Shown here in pieces: positions 44,173 through 53,555 of a stretch of 64,000 nucleotides of DNA. The stretch comes from Pseudorhodobacter sp. E13. GTDB lineage: Bacteria; Pseudomonadota; Alphaproteobacteria; Rhodobacterales; Rhodobacteraceae. The DNA lies in contig NZ_RPEN01000159.1 of the NCBI RefSeq assembly GCF_003991405.1, positions 536,765 through 600,764 of the forward strand, in the 5' to 3' direction. Below the pieces are notes generated by a model. That model searched no databases. It saw only the letters and a list, made by a program, of their open reading frames with translations, and had not been told where the DNA came from. The translations under genes and the position numbers were made by a program. Numbering within the stretch: position 1 is the first letter of the stretch; every line of letters starts with the position of its first letter.

Positions 44173-44860
44173 AGGCCTGCACCGTTGCTGCATCCTTGTC
44201 CAAATCAGCACCTGTGCCCTGCCAGACTGTGCGCCCTTTTTCGATGATGTAATGCCGATCGGCCAGCCGTTTCAGAACCCCAAGGTTCTTGTCGATCAAC
44301 AAGATGGACTGCCCCTGCCGCTTCAGCTTTTCGATCACATGCCAGATCTCGGTGCGGATCACGGGGGCAAGACCCTCTGTCGCCTCGTCCAAGATCAACA
44401 GGCGCGGATTGGTCATCAGCGCGCGCCCCACCGCCAGCATCTGCTGTTCCCCGCCCGAAAGCGTGCCCGCCGATTGCCCGGCGCGCTCGCCCAGACGGGG
44501 AAACAGATCATAGATTTTCGCCAGATCCCATGGGTCGGCGCGGCCAAGCCGATTGGCGGCGGTGGCGACAAGGTTTTCGCGCACCGTCAGCGTGGGAAAC
44601 ACCTGCCGACCTTCGGGCACCAGCCCCGCGCCCATCCGCGCGATACGCTCGGGCGCCAGACCCATGATCGGGGTTTCCCCAAACTGCACTTGCCCGGCCT
44701 TGGCCGCCAACAGGCCCATGATGGTTTTCACCGTGGTCGTCTTGCCCATGCCGTTGCGGCCCAGCAGGGTGACAACCTCGCCATCCTGTATCGAAAGCGA
44801 AACATCAAACAGAACCTGCGACGCGCCATAACTGGCCGATAGGTGAGAGACAGTCAGCAC
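44159..44860 (-). CDS. Branched-chain-type ABC transporter ATP-binding protein (LivF-like)
   Basis: A 233-residue ABC ATPase. Walker A is GRNGMGKTT, the signature is LSGGEQQMLAVGRAL and Walker B is RLLILDEATEGLAP, a typical LivF wording. Starts with GTG (44860) overlapping the stop of the LivG-like gene. Energises uptake with the LivG-like partner. Confidence 0.95.
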   Translation of the reverse strand: MLTVSHLSASYGASQVLFDVSLSIQDGEVVTLLGRNGMGKTTTVKTIMGLLAAKAGQVQFGETPIMGLAPERIARMGAGLVPEGRQVFPTLTVRENLVATAANRLGRADPWDLAKIYDLFPRLGERAGQSAGTLSGGEQQMLAVGRALMTNPRLLILDEATEGLAPVIRTEIWHVIEKLKRQGQSILLIDKNLGVLKRLADRHYIIEKGRTVWQGTGADLDKDAATVQAYVGI

Positions 44861-45606
44861 AGCTCATCCTCCGCGCCCAGATAGGCCTCTCGGACATCGG
44901 CGTTTTCGCGGATTTCGGCGACGCTGCCGCTGGCGATGATGCGGCCGTAAACCAGCACGGAAATGCGGGTGGCAAGGGCAAAGACGGCCTCCATGTCATG
45001 CTCCACCAACAGCATCGGGGTTTGTGCGCCAATCTCGCGCAAACGCTCAATCATCTCTTGGCTTTCCACATGGCCAAGTCCTGCCATCGGCTCATCCAGC
45101 AGCAGGATGCGGGGCTTGCGGGCAAGGGCGACCAGCAGTTCCAACTGCTTCCGCTCACCATGGCTGAGGTCATTCACCGGGGTGCCTGACCGCGCGGCCA
45201 AGGGCGTGCCTGCCAGCATGGCATCGGCCTGATCCCACAGCCGCGCGCGGCCCGCCACGGCATCCCAGATGCGAAAGTTCAAACCCTCGCGCGCCTGCAC
45301 TGCCATGGCGATATTCTCGCGGCAGGTGGCATCGTCCAGAAGGCTGGTGACCTGAAAGGTGCGGCCAAGACCCAGATCGACCCGCGCCGGAACCGACAGT
45401 GCGGTGATATCGCGACCCCCAAGCAGGATGCGCCCGGCATCAGGCCGCAACTCGCCGCATAACTGGTTGATTAGGGTGGATTTCCCGGCGCCGTTCGGCC
45501 CGATCAAGGCGTGAATCTCGCCTTCTTCCACTGTCAGCGATACGTCATCGGTGGCCAGCAAGCCGCCAAAGCGTTTGACCAGTTTCGACACTTTGAGGAT
45601 GCTCAT
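44854..45606 (-). CDS. Branched-chain-type ABC transporter ATP-binding protein (LivG-like)
   Basis: A 250-residue ABC ATPase. Walker A GPNGAGKSTLINQL, GLGRTFQVTSLLDDATCRENIAMAVQ (LivG-type), signature LSHGERKQLELLVALA, Walker B RILLLDEPMAGLGHVE. The ATG at 45606 overlaps the LivM-like stop (ATGA). The TFQVTSLL wording and hydrophobic substrates of this class fit amino-acid, amide, urea or aromatic-acid uptake. Confidence 0.95.
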   Translation of the reverse strand: MSILKVSKLVKRFGGLLATDDVSLTVEEGEIHALIGPNGAGKSTLINQLCGELRPDAGRILLGGRDITALSVPARVDLGLGRTFQVTSLLDDATCRENIAMAVQAREGLNFRIWDAVAGRARLWDQADAMLAGTPLAARSGTPVNDLSHGERKQLELLVALARKPRILLLDEPMAGLGHVESQEMIERLREIGAQTPMLLVEHDMEAVFALATRISVLVYGRIIASGSVAEIRENADVREAYLGAEDELC

Positions 45607-46568
45607 TTCCGCGCCCCCCACAGCTTTGCCAGCAACCCGGCGATGCCGCCTTTGGTGCCCAGCACCACGACCAGCAAAATGGCCCCCATGGCAAGCTGCC
45701 AATGCTCTGTCCAGCCTGCCAGAAAGGTTTCCAGCGTCAAAAACGCCGCCGCGCCAAAGATCGGGCCAAAGAAACTGCCAACGCCGCCAAGGATGACCAT
45801 GATCATGAACTCGCCCGATTTGGTCCAATGCATCATGTCAGGGCTGGCAAAGCGCAGGAAATTCGCCATCAGCGCGCCCGCAAGCCCTGCCCCCATACCT
45901 GCCAGCACAAAGGCATAAAGCTTGTAGCGGTAAGGCGCGAAGCCCAGCGCGGCCATGCGGCGTTCGTTCTGTCGGATGCCCTTCAGCACCGCGCCAAAGG
46001 ACGAATTCACCACCCGCCAAAGCAGGGCAAAGAACAGCGCCGCAATCGCCAGAATGACGAAATAGAGCGTGGTCTTGTCGCGCATGTTCAGGCCGAACAG
46101 ATCATTGGTGCGGCGGATGATGATGCCATCCTCGCCCCCGTAAGGGGTCAACGAGACGAAGAAAAAGAACAGCATTTGCGCGAAGGCCAGCGTGATCATG
46201 ATGAATTGCACCCCACCGGTGCGCAGCGACAAGGCCCCGATCAGCGCGGCGAACAGGCCGGAAATCACAAGTGCGGCGGGCAGGGTGATCAGCATCTGCT
46301 TGCTGCCGGGGATGAAGCCGAACAGCGGCTCGCTGCCCGCATGGGCAAACAAGATGCCCACGGTATAGGCCCCGACCCCGAAAAACGCCGCATGGCCAAA
46401 GCTGATCATGCCGCCATAGCCAAGGATAAAGTTGAGGCTGGCGGCGGCAATCGCATAAATCAGCACCCGCGTGGCCAGCGATAGCAAGGCGGGTTGGCCC
46501 GCAGCCTCGGTCACGAAAGGCAGGGCAATCAGCGCTGCGGCGGCCAGCAGGGCAAAGGCAATTCTCAT
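45603..46568 (-). CDS. Branched-chain-type ABC transporter permease (LivM-like)
   Basis: A 321-residue inner-membrane permease of about 8-9 helices. LivM signatures are LNFILGYGGMISFGHAAFFGVGAYTVGIL, GVQFIMITLAFAQMLFFF, GIRQNERRMAALGFAPYRYKLYAFVLAGMGAGLAGAL and MVILGGVGSFFGPIFGAAAFL. It overlaps the LivH-like stop (ATGA, 46568) and the LivG-like start. Confidence 0.95.
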   Translation of the reverse strand: MRIAFALLAAAALIALPFVTEAAGQPALLSLATRVLIYAIAAASLNFILGYGGMISFGHAAFFGVGAYTVGILFAHAGSEPLFGFIPGSKQMLITLPAALVISGLFAALIGALSLRTGGVQFIMITLAFAQMLFFFFVSLTPYGGEDGIIIRRTNDLFGLNMRDKTTLYFVILAIAALFFALLWRVVNSSFGAVLKGIRQNERRMAALGFAPYRYKLYAFVLAGMGAGLAGALMANFLRFASPDMMHWTKSGEFMIMVILGGVGSFFGPIFGAAAFLTLETFLAGWTEHWQLAMGAILLVVVLGTKGGIAGLLAKLWGARK

Positions 46569-47485
46569 CCGCCGGTCCCCACGGAAAACAGCCCCTTGGG
46601 CCGGATCAGCAGCACAAGGGCCATCAGCAGGTAAATCCCCATCGAGGCGATGCCAAGACCGATGGCATCGGCATCTGACGGCGGCATCACCTGCCGCAGC
46701 ATTCCCGGCAGAAACGCCCGCAGCATCGTATCCACGACGCCCAGCACGATCCCCGCAACAAAGGCCCCCTTGATGGAGCCAACACCACCGACCACCACGA
46801 CAACGAATGTGGCCAGCAAAATCTGTTCCCCCATGCCCACCTGCACGGCCGAAATGGGCCCGGTCATATAGCCCGCAAGCCCCGCAAGCAGCGCGCCAAG
46901 GCCAAAGACCAGCGTGTAAAGCAACCGGATATCGACGCCCAGCGCCCGCACCATATCGCGGTTGGTCGCCCCGGCCCGCACCAGCATCCCGATGCGCGTG
47001 CGGTTGATCAGCAGGTAAAGCCCAAGGGCCACCAAAAGCCCGGTTGCAATAATAAGCAGACGGTAGGTTGGGTAAGGCAAGCCGGGCAACAGCTCAACCG
47101 ATCCTGCAAATGCCGCAGGCAGGGGCGTGAACACAGGTTGGCGGCCAAAGCCCAGCGTGATCAACTGGTTGAACATCAGGATCAGCGCAAAGGTGGCAAG
47201 CACTTGGTCCAGATGGTCGCGGGCATAAAGGCGGCGCACCACCAGCGCCTCAACCAACAGGCCCGTGGCGGCGGCGGCCAGAAGTGCTGCGGGAAGGCCC
47301 AGCCAAAAGCTGCCTGTCACCCCCGCCACATAGGTGCCCGCATAGGCCCCCACCATGAACAACGACCCATGCGCAAGGTTGATCACCCCCATAATGCCAA
47401 AGATCAGGGTCAGCCCTGCCGCAAGCAGGAACAGCATGACCCCGTATTGCAGGCCATTGAGCAATTGTTCGAAAATCAGGATCAT
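46565..47485 (-). CDS. Branched-chain-type ABC transporter permease (LivH-like)
   Basis: A 306-residue permease with LivH features: LLNGLQYGVMLFLLAAGLTLIFGIMGVINLAHGSLFMVGAYAGTYVAG and RAGATNRDMVRALGVDIRLLYTLVFGLGALLAGLAGYMTGPI plus VVVGGVGSIKGAFVAGIVLGVVDTM. I chose ATG 47485 (MILIFEQLLNG), the family-typical start. First of the four membrane/ATPase genes downstream of the binding protein; an intercistronic hairpin precedes it. Confidence 0.94.
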   Translation of the reverse strand: MILIFEQLLNGLQYGVMLFLLAAGLTLIFGIMGVINLAHGSLFMVGAYAGTYVAGVTGSFWLGLPAALLAAAATGLLVEALVVRRLYARDHLDQVLATFALILMFNQLITLGFGRQPVFTPLPAAFAGSVELLPGLPYPTYRLLIIATGLLVALGLYLLINRTRIGMLVRAGATNRDMVRALGVDIRLLYTLVFGLGALLAGLAGYMTGPISAVQVGMGEQILLATFVVVVVGGVGSIKGAFVAGIVLGVVDTMLRAFLPGMLRQVMPPSDADAIGLGIASMGIYLLMALVLLIRPKGLFSVGTGG

Positions 47486-47516
47486 CTGCGGGCAAGTGCC
47501 TTTGTCGACAGCAAGA

Positions 47517-47540
47517 GGGCCGGGGAATCGCCCCCGGCCC
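47517..47540 (-). terminator. Intercistronic hairpin between LivK-like and LivH-like genes
   Basis: GGGCCGGGG (47517-47525) pairs with CCCCGGCCC (47532-47540) around a 6-base loop, in the 66-base gap after the binding-protein gene. On the leftward strand it is followed by TCTTGC, with no T run. It mirrors the hairpins after dctP and the TAXI gene. Confidence 0.5.
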
Positions 47541-47551
47541 AAGTCACTTGA

Positions 47552-48706
47552 TTACATCTTGCACTGCGCGGCATAGCTGTCGCCGTGATCCGCAAGGATC
47601 ACACGGTCGGTCACAGCCTTGGCCCCGCCTGCCCCGTCATCGACGATATTCAGCACATACCAGTCATGGATCGGGTGCTGGTTATTGCCGAATTTGAAAT
47701 CGCCGCGCACGGAATCAAAATCGGCGGCTTTGACAGCCTCGCGGAAGGCTTCCATATCGTCCAGACCACCGGTCTTGGCCAAGGCGCTGCCGATCAGACG
47801 CGCGGTGTCATACCCTTGGCTGGCGTAATAGGTGATCGGGCGGGCATATTTCGCATCCCAGGCCGCGACGAATTCCTTATTCGCAGCATTGTCGAAATCG
47901 CGGTTCCAGTGCGCCGTGGCGGTAATGCCCACCGCAGCATCCTTGACCGCGCCCAGAACCACCGCATCGGTAGAGGGTTCAGACAGAACCATGGGAATCT
48001 GCCCCAGAAGCCCCGCTTGCTGATATTGCTTCAGAAAGGCAATCCCAAGACCGCCGGGGTGGAACTGGAACACAACCTCGGGTGCGGCATCGCGGATTTG
48101 CGCCATTTCGCTGGCGAAATCGGTTTGATCCAACTGGGTGTAAATCTCTGTCACCTCACCGCCGAACATGCGGGTGAAGCCTGCAATCGCGTCCTTACCG
48201 GCCTGATAGTTGGGGGCAAGGGCTACGGCCTTCTTATAGCCCAACTCCTTGGCGGCGGCACCCGCTGCTTCGTGCAGGGCGTCATTCTGCCAGCTTACGA
48301 CGAAATAATTCGGGTCACATTCTTCGCCCGCAAAGGTGGACGGGCCTGCGTTGGGGCTGATGTAAATGCCGCCATTGTCCAGAATATCGGGCACCGTGGC
48401 CCCCGCGACGTTGGAAAAGATGATGCCGGTCAGCAGCTTGATGCCATCATTCTGCATGTATTTCTCGGCGATCTGGCGGCCGTTGGCGGGCTTCAACCCG
48501 TCATCTTCCACCACGAATTCCACCTCGACGCCGCCCAGCTTGCCGCCGCCCATTTCCAGCGCCAAAAGCATCCCATCGCGGGCATCCGCCCCCAGATAGC
48601 CCGCCGGACCGGACAGGGTGGTGATAACACCGATTTTCAGCGGCTCGGCAAAGGCCTGCGTTGCCATAAGCGCGGTAAGACTGGCAGCCGTTAGCAGTTT
48701 CTTCAT
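47552..48706 (-). CDS. ABC transporter substrate-binding protein (LivK/branched-chain type)
   Basis: A 384-residue periplasmic protein. Signal peptide MKKLLTAASLTALMATQAFA. Two Venus-flytrap lobes, with LKIGVITTLSGPAGYLGADARDGMLLALEMGGGKLGGVEVEFVVEDDGLKP at the N-terminus and KAVALAPNYQAGKDAIAGFTRMFGGEVTEIYTQLDQTDFASEMAQIRDAAPEVVFQFHPGG in the middle. Homologues with this layout often bind aromatic acids or amides rather than leucine. GGAGAG precedes the ATG at 48706. A palindrome lies upstream, suggesting its own regulated promoter. Confidence 0.94.
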   Translation of the reverse strand: MKKLLTAASLTALMATQAFAEPLKIGVITTLSGPAGYLGADARDGMLLALEMGGGKLGGVEVEFVVEDDGLKPANGRQIAEKYMQNDGIKLLTGIIFSNVAGATVPDILDNGGIYISPNAGPSTFAGEECDPNYFVVSWQNDALHEAAGAAAKELGYKKAVALAPNYQAGKDAIAGFTRMFGGEVTEIYTQLDQTDFASEMAQIRDAAPEVVFQFHPGGLGIAFLKQYQQAGLLGQIPMVLSEPSTDAVVLGAVKDAAVGITATAHWNRDFDNAANKEFVAAWDAKYARPITYYASQGYDTARLIGSALAKTGGLDDMEAFREAVKAADFDSVRGDFKFGNNQHPIHDWYVLNIVDDGAGGAKAVTDRVILADHGDSYAAQCKM

Positions 48707-48773
48707 GTCTCTCTCCATGTTGCGTGATGGGCCTTTGCGGCCTTTTGGTTACAACCAGCATGACGCGGGCCGT

Positions 48774-48794
48774 TTATTATTTCAAGTCTGAAAT
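48774..48794 (-). promoter_or_regulatory. Candidate LysR-type operator upstream of the ABC operon
   Basis: ATTTCAAGTCTGAAAT (48779-48794) has perfect 6-bp arms with a 4-bp centre and fits the T-N11-A pattern of LysR sites. It lies in the 90-base gap between the dioxygenase gene (ends 48797) and the binding-protein start. The 11-mer TTATTATTTCA at 48774-48784 recurs at 52568-52578 in the divergent LysR/molybdenum-hydroxylase promoter. Confidence 0.5.
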
Positions 48795-48796
48795 AT

Positions 48797-49366
<570 letters not shown>

Positions 49367-50323
49367 TCATGGAAGCAGCAGGCCGCATTCGTCAAATGCG
49401 GCGCGGGTGCGGGCTTTTTCGCGGTCGGTCAGGTCCAGCAAGGGCGCGCGGACATGGCCACCGACCTGCCCCAGCAATTCTTGCCAGTATTTCTGATGCG
49501 CATGTGGCTTTTCGGCAGGGCGGGTGCCCTTCCACGCGTCGCGCACTCGCTCCAGACTGGCGCTGATTTTTCGGGCCTTGTCAAAATCTCCGGCAAAGGC
49601 GGCTCGGGTATAATCATGCATGCGGCGGTCTTTGGCGGTTTGCAGCATGTAGGGCGGCGAGGAACAGAGGTAGAGCTGCCAGCCCATGTCGATGATATTA
49701 TCAAGCCATTCCTCCTCGGACGCGGTGGAAACGATAATGCGGTCTTTCGCCATATCGTGAAGCTGTTGATACATCGGGCGCGGCACGGAATATTTGATCG
49801 CGACCACGGTTTCGATATCAGCCAGACGGTTGCACAGGCGGGGTGACATCAGATACCCGCTATCGGGATGGGACCACAGCGCCATGCCGATATCCACCTT
49901 TTCGGCGATGGTCTGGTAATAGCGCATCAGGGTTTCGTCCTGCGCTTTCTGGAAATGCAGAACCGGGGCATGAACGACGATGTAATCGGCCCCGCAGGCC
50001 TGTGCATGGCGGGCCAGATCTATCACCACATCAAGGTTCTGGTCGGAACAGGACATGATGGTTTGCGCACGCCCATCGGCGGCCGAAACCGCCAGATCGA
50101 AATTGCGTTTGCGCTCATCCAGTGACATGGCAAAACATTCGCCCTGCTTGCCCGCCACAAAGAACCCGGCAATGCCCAGATCCTCTATCCAGTGGTTCAT
50201 ATTGGCGCGAAAACCGCCTTCATCTATCGCGCCATCTGCCTTGAACGGCGTGAGGCAGGCGGCCCAGATGCCGCGCATATGGGCGAAAGCGTGGGATTTA
50301 GCGTCTTTGCGGTTGTATTTCAT
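49367..50323 (-). CDS. Dihydrodipicolinate synthase family lyase
   Basis: A 318-residue class I aldolase/hydratase of the DHDPS/NAL superfamily. Parts seen are GIWAACLTPFKADGAIDEGGFRANMNHWIEDLGIAGFFVAGKQGECFAMSLDERK, VVHAPVLHFQKAQDETLMRYYQTIA and the Schiff-base lysine in ETVVAIKYSVPRPMYQQL. Usual length is about 295; this one carries an extra N-terminal segment. The ATG at 50323 overlaps the molybdenum-hydroxylase stop (ATGA) and AGGAAG precedes it. It probably cleaves or hydrates a pyruvate-like intermediate of the locus; true DHDPS activity is unlikely here. Confidence 0.9.
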   Translation of the reverse strand: MKYNRKDAKSHAFAHMRGIWAACLTPFKADGAIDEGGFRANMNHWIEDLGIAGFFVAGKQGECFAMSLDERKRNFDLAVSAADGRAQTIMSCSDQNLDVVIDLARHAQACGADYIVVHAPVLHFQKAQDETLMRYYQTIAEKVDIGMALWSHPDSGYLMSPRLCNRLADIETVVAIKYSVPRPMYQQLHDMAKDRIIVSTASEEEWLDNIIDMGWQLYLCSSPPYMLQTAKDRRMHDYTRAAFAGDFDKARKISASLERVRDAWKGTRPAEKPHAHQKYWQELLGQVGGHVRAPLLDLTDREKARTRAAFDECGLLLP

Positions 50324-52503
50324 TGCAAACTTCCTGTCAGGGCACGCCACAGCTTTTCCGAAGTCAGGGGCAGCGTAAGATCGGGGGTGCCCTGTGGCAA
50401 GGCATCCATCACGGCGTTCAGAATGGCGGCGGGGATGCCGATGCAGCCTGCCTCGCCCACACCTTTGACGCCCAGCGGGTTGGCCGGGCTGGGGGTGGGT
50501 TGGCTGAACAGGTGAATCGGCGGCATGTCGGTGGCGCGGGGCAGCGCGTAATCCATCAGGCTGCCGGTTTGAAGCTGGCCATCGGCATAGACCATGCGTT
50601 CCATCGTGGCGGCACCGATGCCTTGGGCAGCCCCACCCAAAAGCTGGCCCTGCACCAGCACAGGGTTGATGACGATCCCCGCATCATCCACCCATGTCAT
50701 CCGCTCTATCGTCAGCACGCCGGTTTCGGGATCAATCACCACTTCGGCCAGAATGGCACCAGAGGCCCAAGCCTCTGCCGCTGCCTCGTGCCGGATGTGA
50801 ACCACCAGCGGGTCAGCGCCCAAATGCGCAGCCAGATCGGCCCAGCCCAGCGAATTACCGCCCCCGCAGACCCCTTCGGCGCTTGTCACCACATCGGCGG
50901 GGGCGCAGCCCAACAGCGGCGCGCACAACGTGGCGGCGCGGTCCAGCAGGCCCGATGCGGCACGCCACATCGCCGCCCCGCCAATCGCAGTAGAACGGCT
51001 GGCAAGCGCGCCAATGCCTTCGGGGGCAAGCGCGGTGTCACCGTGGCTGACGGTGATTTGCTGCGGATGCAGGTTCAGCGCCTGCGCCACGATCTGCGCC
51101 ATCGCGGTTTCACGCCCTTGGCCCTGCGCCGATGATCCGGTGATCGCCAGAAAACGGCCATCCTCGCACAGGCGCAGGCTGGCGGTTTCCAAGCCTTGGC
51201 CGCAAGGCTCCACATAAAGCGCAAGGCCAAGGCCGCAAACCACGCCCTGCGCCCGGCGCTGGCTTTGCGCGGCCCGCAAGGCACGATAGCCGGTTTCCTG
51301 TTCCAACCGGTCAAGCAGGCCCGGAAAATCGCCCGAACAGGGGGTATCTGGCTGCGCGGCAAGCCGGGTGGTCACATTTCGTCGCCGCATATCCATCGGG
51401 TCGATGCCCAGCCTTTGCGCGGCGCGGTCCATCAGCCGTTCAAGGATCATGGCCGCCTCGGGCCGCCCCGCCCCGCGATAGATGTTGACGGCAGCGCCTT
51501 CGGTGGTTTCCGCCGCGGCTGTCACATCGCAGGGAATGGTATAGGGCCCCGGCAAGATGCGCCCCGCGTTGCGCACCGGAGCCAGCGCGGAATAGGGCAT
51601 CCAATGGCCCAAGGGAAAGGTAAATTCCGCCCGCAAGCCCGTCGCGCGGCCAGTTGCATCCACCGCCATTTCGGCATGGCTGCTTGCCCCCCGCCCTTGG
51701 GTCGCGGCCAGAAACTCATCCGACCGGGTGGCCGCCCATTTCACCGGGCGTTGCAGGGTCAGCGCGGCAAAGGCGGTCAGGTAATCTTCGGGCATGAGCG
51801 AGGCTTTGCCGCCAAAGGCCCCGCCGACATCGGGTGCGATCACCCGCAACTGGTCGCGGTCCAGCCCCAGCATGGCACAAAGGTCATCGCGCCCACGCTG
51901 CGGGGTCTGGGTCGAAAGCCAGACTGTCAGCCCCGTCCCTTCGGGCATGGCAAAGACGGCGCGAGGCTCCATCGCGAATGGGGCGACCAACGCATGGGCG
52001 ATGCTGGCGCGCACCGGGTTGTCAAAGGCGGGCAAGGTTTGGCCCCAATGCGCCTGCGTGCGGGCGCGGGTTGGGGCGGGCTCTCCCTCCACCTCCAGCC
52101 AGATCGCCTCGGCGGCATCGCGGGCGCGGTCACGGCTGGTGGCGATGATCGCGGCAACCGCTTGGCCTGCCGCGCGCACATGGGTTCGGGCCAGCGGCTC
52201 CATCGCGGCCAGTTCGGCCCCGGGCAGCAGCGCATTCACCGCACTATCGGCCTGCGGGGTGATGTCCGCTGCGGTATAGATGGCAATAACGCCGTCCATG
52301 CCCGATGCCTCAGTGACATCCAGCGCGGTGATGCGACCCGCAGGATAAGGGCTGCGCAGCACCTCCAGAAACACGCAATCCGGGGCTTGCAGATCATCGA
52401 CAAAAACGCCCTGCCCGCGCAGCAGGCGGTCATCCTCGCGCCGGGGCATGGCGCGGCCCATCCAGCTGCTGTTTTGCAATGCGTTGCGCACCGAACCATC
52501 CAT
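50320..52503 (-). CDS. Xanthine dehydrogenase/CO dehydrogenase family molybdopterin-binding large subunit
   Basis: A 727-residue molybdenum hydroxylase large subunit. Motifs: MGRAMPRREDDRLLRGQGVFVDDLQAPDCVFLEVLRSPYPAGRI (N-terminus), VIAPDVGGAFGGKASLMPEDYL, NIYRGAGRPEAAMILERLMDRAAQRLGIDPMDMRRRN, and the catalytic Glu in NPLGVKGVGEAGCIGIPAAILNAVMDALP. Such enzymes hydroxylate N-heterocycles or aldehydes with water. The FAD and [2Fe-2S] subunits normally encoded alongside are not present, so it must borrow them or act differently. GGGGGAG precedes the ATG at 52503. First gene of the leftward operon. Confidence 0.92.
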   Translation of the reverse strand: MDGSVRNALQNSSWMGRAMPRREDDRLLRGQGVFVDDLQAPDCVFLEVLRSPYPAGRITALDVTEASGMDGVIAIYTAADITPQADSAVNALLPGAELAAMEPLARTHVRAAGQAVAAIIATSRDRARDAAEAIWLEVEGEPAPTRARTQAHWGQTLPAFDNPVRASIAHALVAPFAMEPRAVFAMPEGTGLTVWLSTQTPQRGRDDLCAMLGLDRDQLRVIAPDVGGAFGGKASLMPEDYLTAFAALTLQRPVKWAATRSDEFLAATQGRGASSHAEMAVDATGRATGLRAEFTFPLGHWMPYSALAPVRNAGRILPGPYTIPCDVTAAAETTEGAAVNIYRGAGRPEAAMILERLMDRAAQRLGIDPMDMRRRNVTTRLAAQPDTPCSGDFPGLLDRLEQETGYRALRAAQSQRRAQGVVCGLGLALYVEPCGQGLETASLRLCEDGRFLAITGSSAQGQGRETAMAQIVAQALNLHPQQITVSHGDTALAPEGIGALASRSTAIGGAAMWRAASGLLDRAATLCAPLLGCAPADVVTSAEGVCGGGNSLGWADLAAHLGADPLVVHIRHEAAAEAWASGAILAEVVIDPETGVLTIERMTWVDDAGIVINPVLVQGQLLGGAAQGIGAATMERMVYADGQLQTGSLMDYALPRATDMPPIHLFSQPTPSPANPLGVKGVGEAGCIGIPAAILNAVMDALPQGTPDLTLPLTSEKLWRALTGSLQ

Positions 52504-52567
52504 CAAACCCGTCTCCCCCGGCCTTCATAAGAACAGCAGATGACATATTCGGCAATTCGGCTATATC

Positions 52568-52578
52568 TTATTATTTCA
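52568..52578. promoter_or_regulatory. Shared 11-mer in LysR/molybdenum-hydroxylase divergent promoter
   Basis: TTATTATTTCA at 52568-52578 lies in the 90-base gap between the divergent LysR gene and the molybdenum-hydroxylase gene. The identical 11-mer is half of the palindrome in front of the ABC operon (48774-48784). Here the second half-site is degenerate (TAAACC). Confidence 0.4.
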
Positions 52579-52593
52579 TAAACCACAGGTATA

Positions 52594-53487
52594 ATGATGC
52601 GCCCCAATCTGCGCCAGATCGAAGCCTTCCTTGCCGTGGCTGAGGCGGGCAATTTCTCCCGTGCGGCGGCCCAGATCGGGATGACACAACCCGGCATCAG
52701 CCAAACCATCCGCGAGTTGGAGGGTCTGCTGAACCTGCGGCTGTTTGACCGGACGACCCGGCGCGTGATGCTGACCGCAGCGGGTGAGGCCTTTCGCCTT
52801 GGCGCGGGCAAAAGCATGGAGGTGCTGGATATCGCCGTCGCAGAGGCCAAGGACCAAAGCACCCTGCGCAAAGGCTTTTTGCGCTTGGCGGCCCCGCCTT
52901 TTCTGGCCGCAACGGTTCTGCCGCGCGCCTTGGCCGAATTTCAAAACCAACACCCCGATTTGACGCTGGAGATGACAGACACGACCACCGCGCAGATCAT
53001 GGAACGGGTTGCGAATGGGCAGGCCGATCTGGGGCTTGGCACCTTTCCGCCCGGCAAGCAGGGATTGGGCAGCCGCGTTGTGCTGCGCGATGAAATGATG
53101 TGCTTTGCCAAGACCGGCAGCGTCATGCCCGAACCGCTTGGCCTTGCCGCCCTGCACAGCGCCCCGTTGATTGTGATGTCGGCGTCATCCGCCTTGCGTT
53201 TGCCGGTGGCGCTGGGGTTTGAAAGCGCGGGCCTGCATCTTGCCCCCGCCTTTGAAGTGGAACAGATCGCCACGGCTTTGGCACTGGTAGAGGCAGGCTT
53301 GGGCCTTGCCATTCTGCCCGGCTATGCCCGCGCGTGGCAAGGGCGCGGGGTGGTCGCGCATCCGATCGCGGGGCCTCTGATGCGGCGCGAGGTGCAACTG
53401 ATCTTTGCCGCCGACAGATCACTTTCCCCGGCAGCCACGGCCTTTGCCACCCACCTTACCCAAAGCCTGCGCAAACTTGCGCCGTGA
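52594..53487 (+). CDS. LysR family transcriptional regulator
   Basis: A 297-residue regulator. The N-terminal HTH reads MRPNLRQIEAFLAVAEAGNFSRAAAQIGMTQPGISQTIRELEGLLNLRLFDRTTRRVMLTAAGEAF. The C-terminal periplasmic-binding-like effector domain starts near residue 92 (LRKGFLRLAAPPFLAATVLPRALAEFQNQHPDLTLEMTDTTTAQIMERV). Start ATG 52594 or 52597; AGGT precedes both. Divergent from the molybdenum hydroxylase operon, which it probably activates in response to a pathway compound. The dioxygenase gene follows 68 bases downstream. Confidence 0.94.
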   Translation: MMRPNLRQIEAFLAVAEAGNFSRAAAQIGMTQPGISQTIRELEGLLNLRLFDRTTRRVMLTAAGEAFRLGAGKSMEVLDIAVAEAKDQSTLRKGFLRLAAPPFLAATVLPRALAEFQNQHPDLTLEMTDTTTAQIMERVANGQADLGLGTFPPGKQGLGSRVVLRDEMMCFAKTGSVMPEPLGLAALHSAPLIVMSASSALRLPVALGFESAGLHLAPAFEVEQIATALALVEAGLGLAILPGYARAWQGRGVVAHPIAGPLMRREVQLIFAADRSLSPAATAFATHLTQSLRKLAP

Positions 53488-53555
53488 TCGCAACAGACCG
53501 GATTGAAACTTTGCCGCCGCACGGGCAGTCTGCGGTCAACCTGAAAGGATGCGCC

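Noticed and set aside
49367..50323. dapA of lysine biosynthesis
   Set aside because: The gene is buried in a catabolic operon, coupled to a molybdenum hydroxylase, and has an extended N-terminus; housekeeping dapA is unlikely here.
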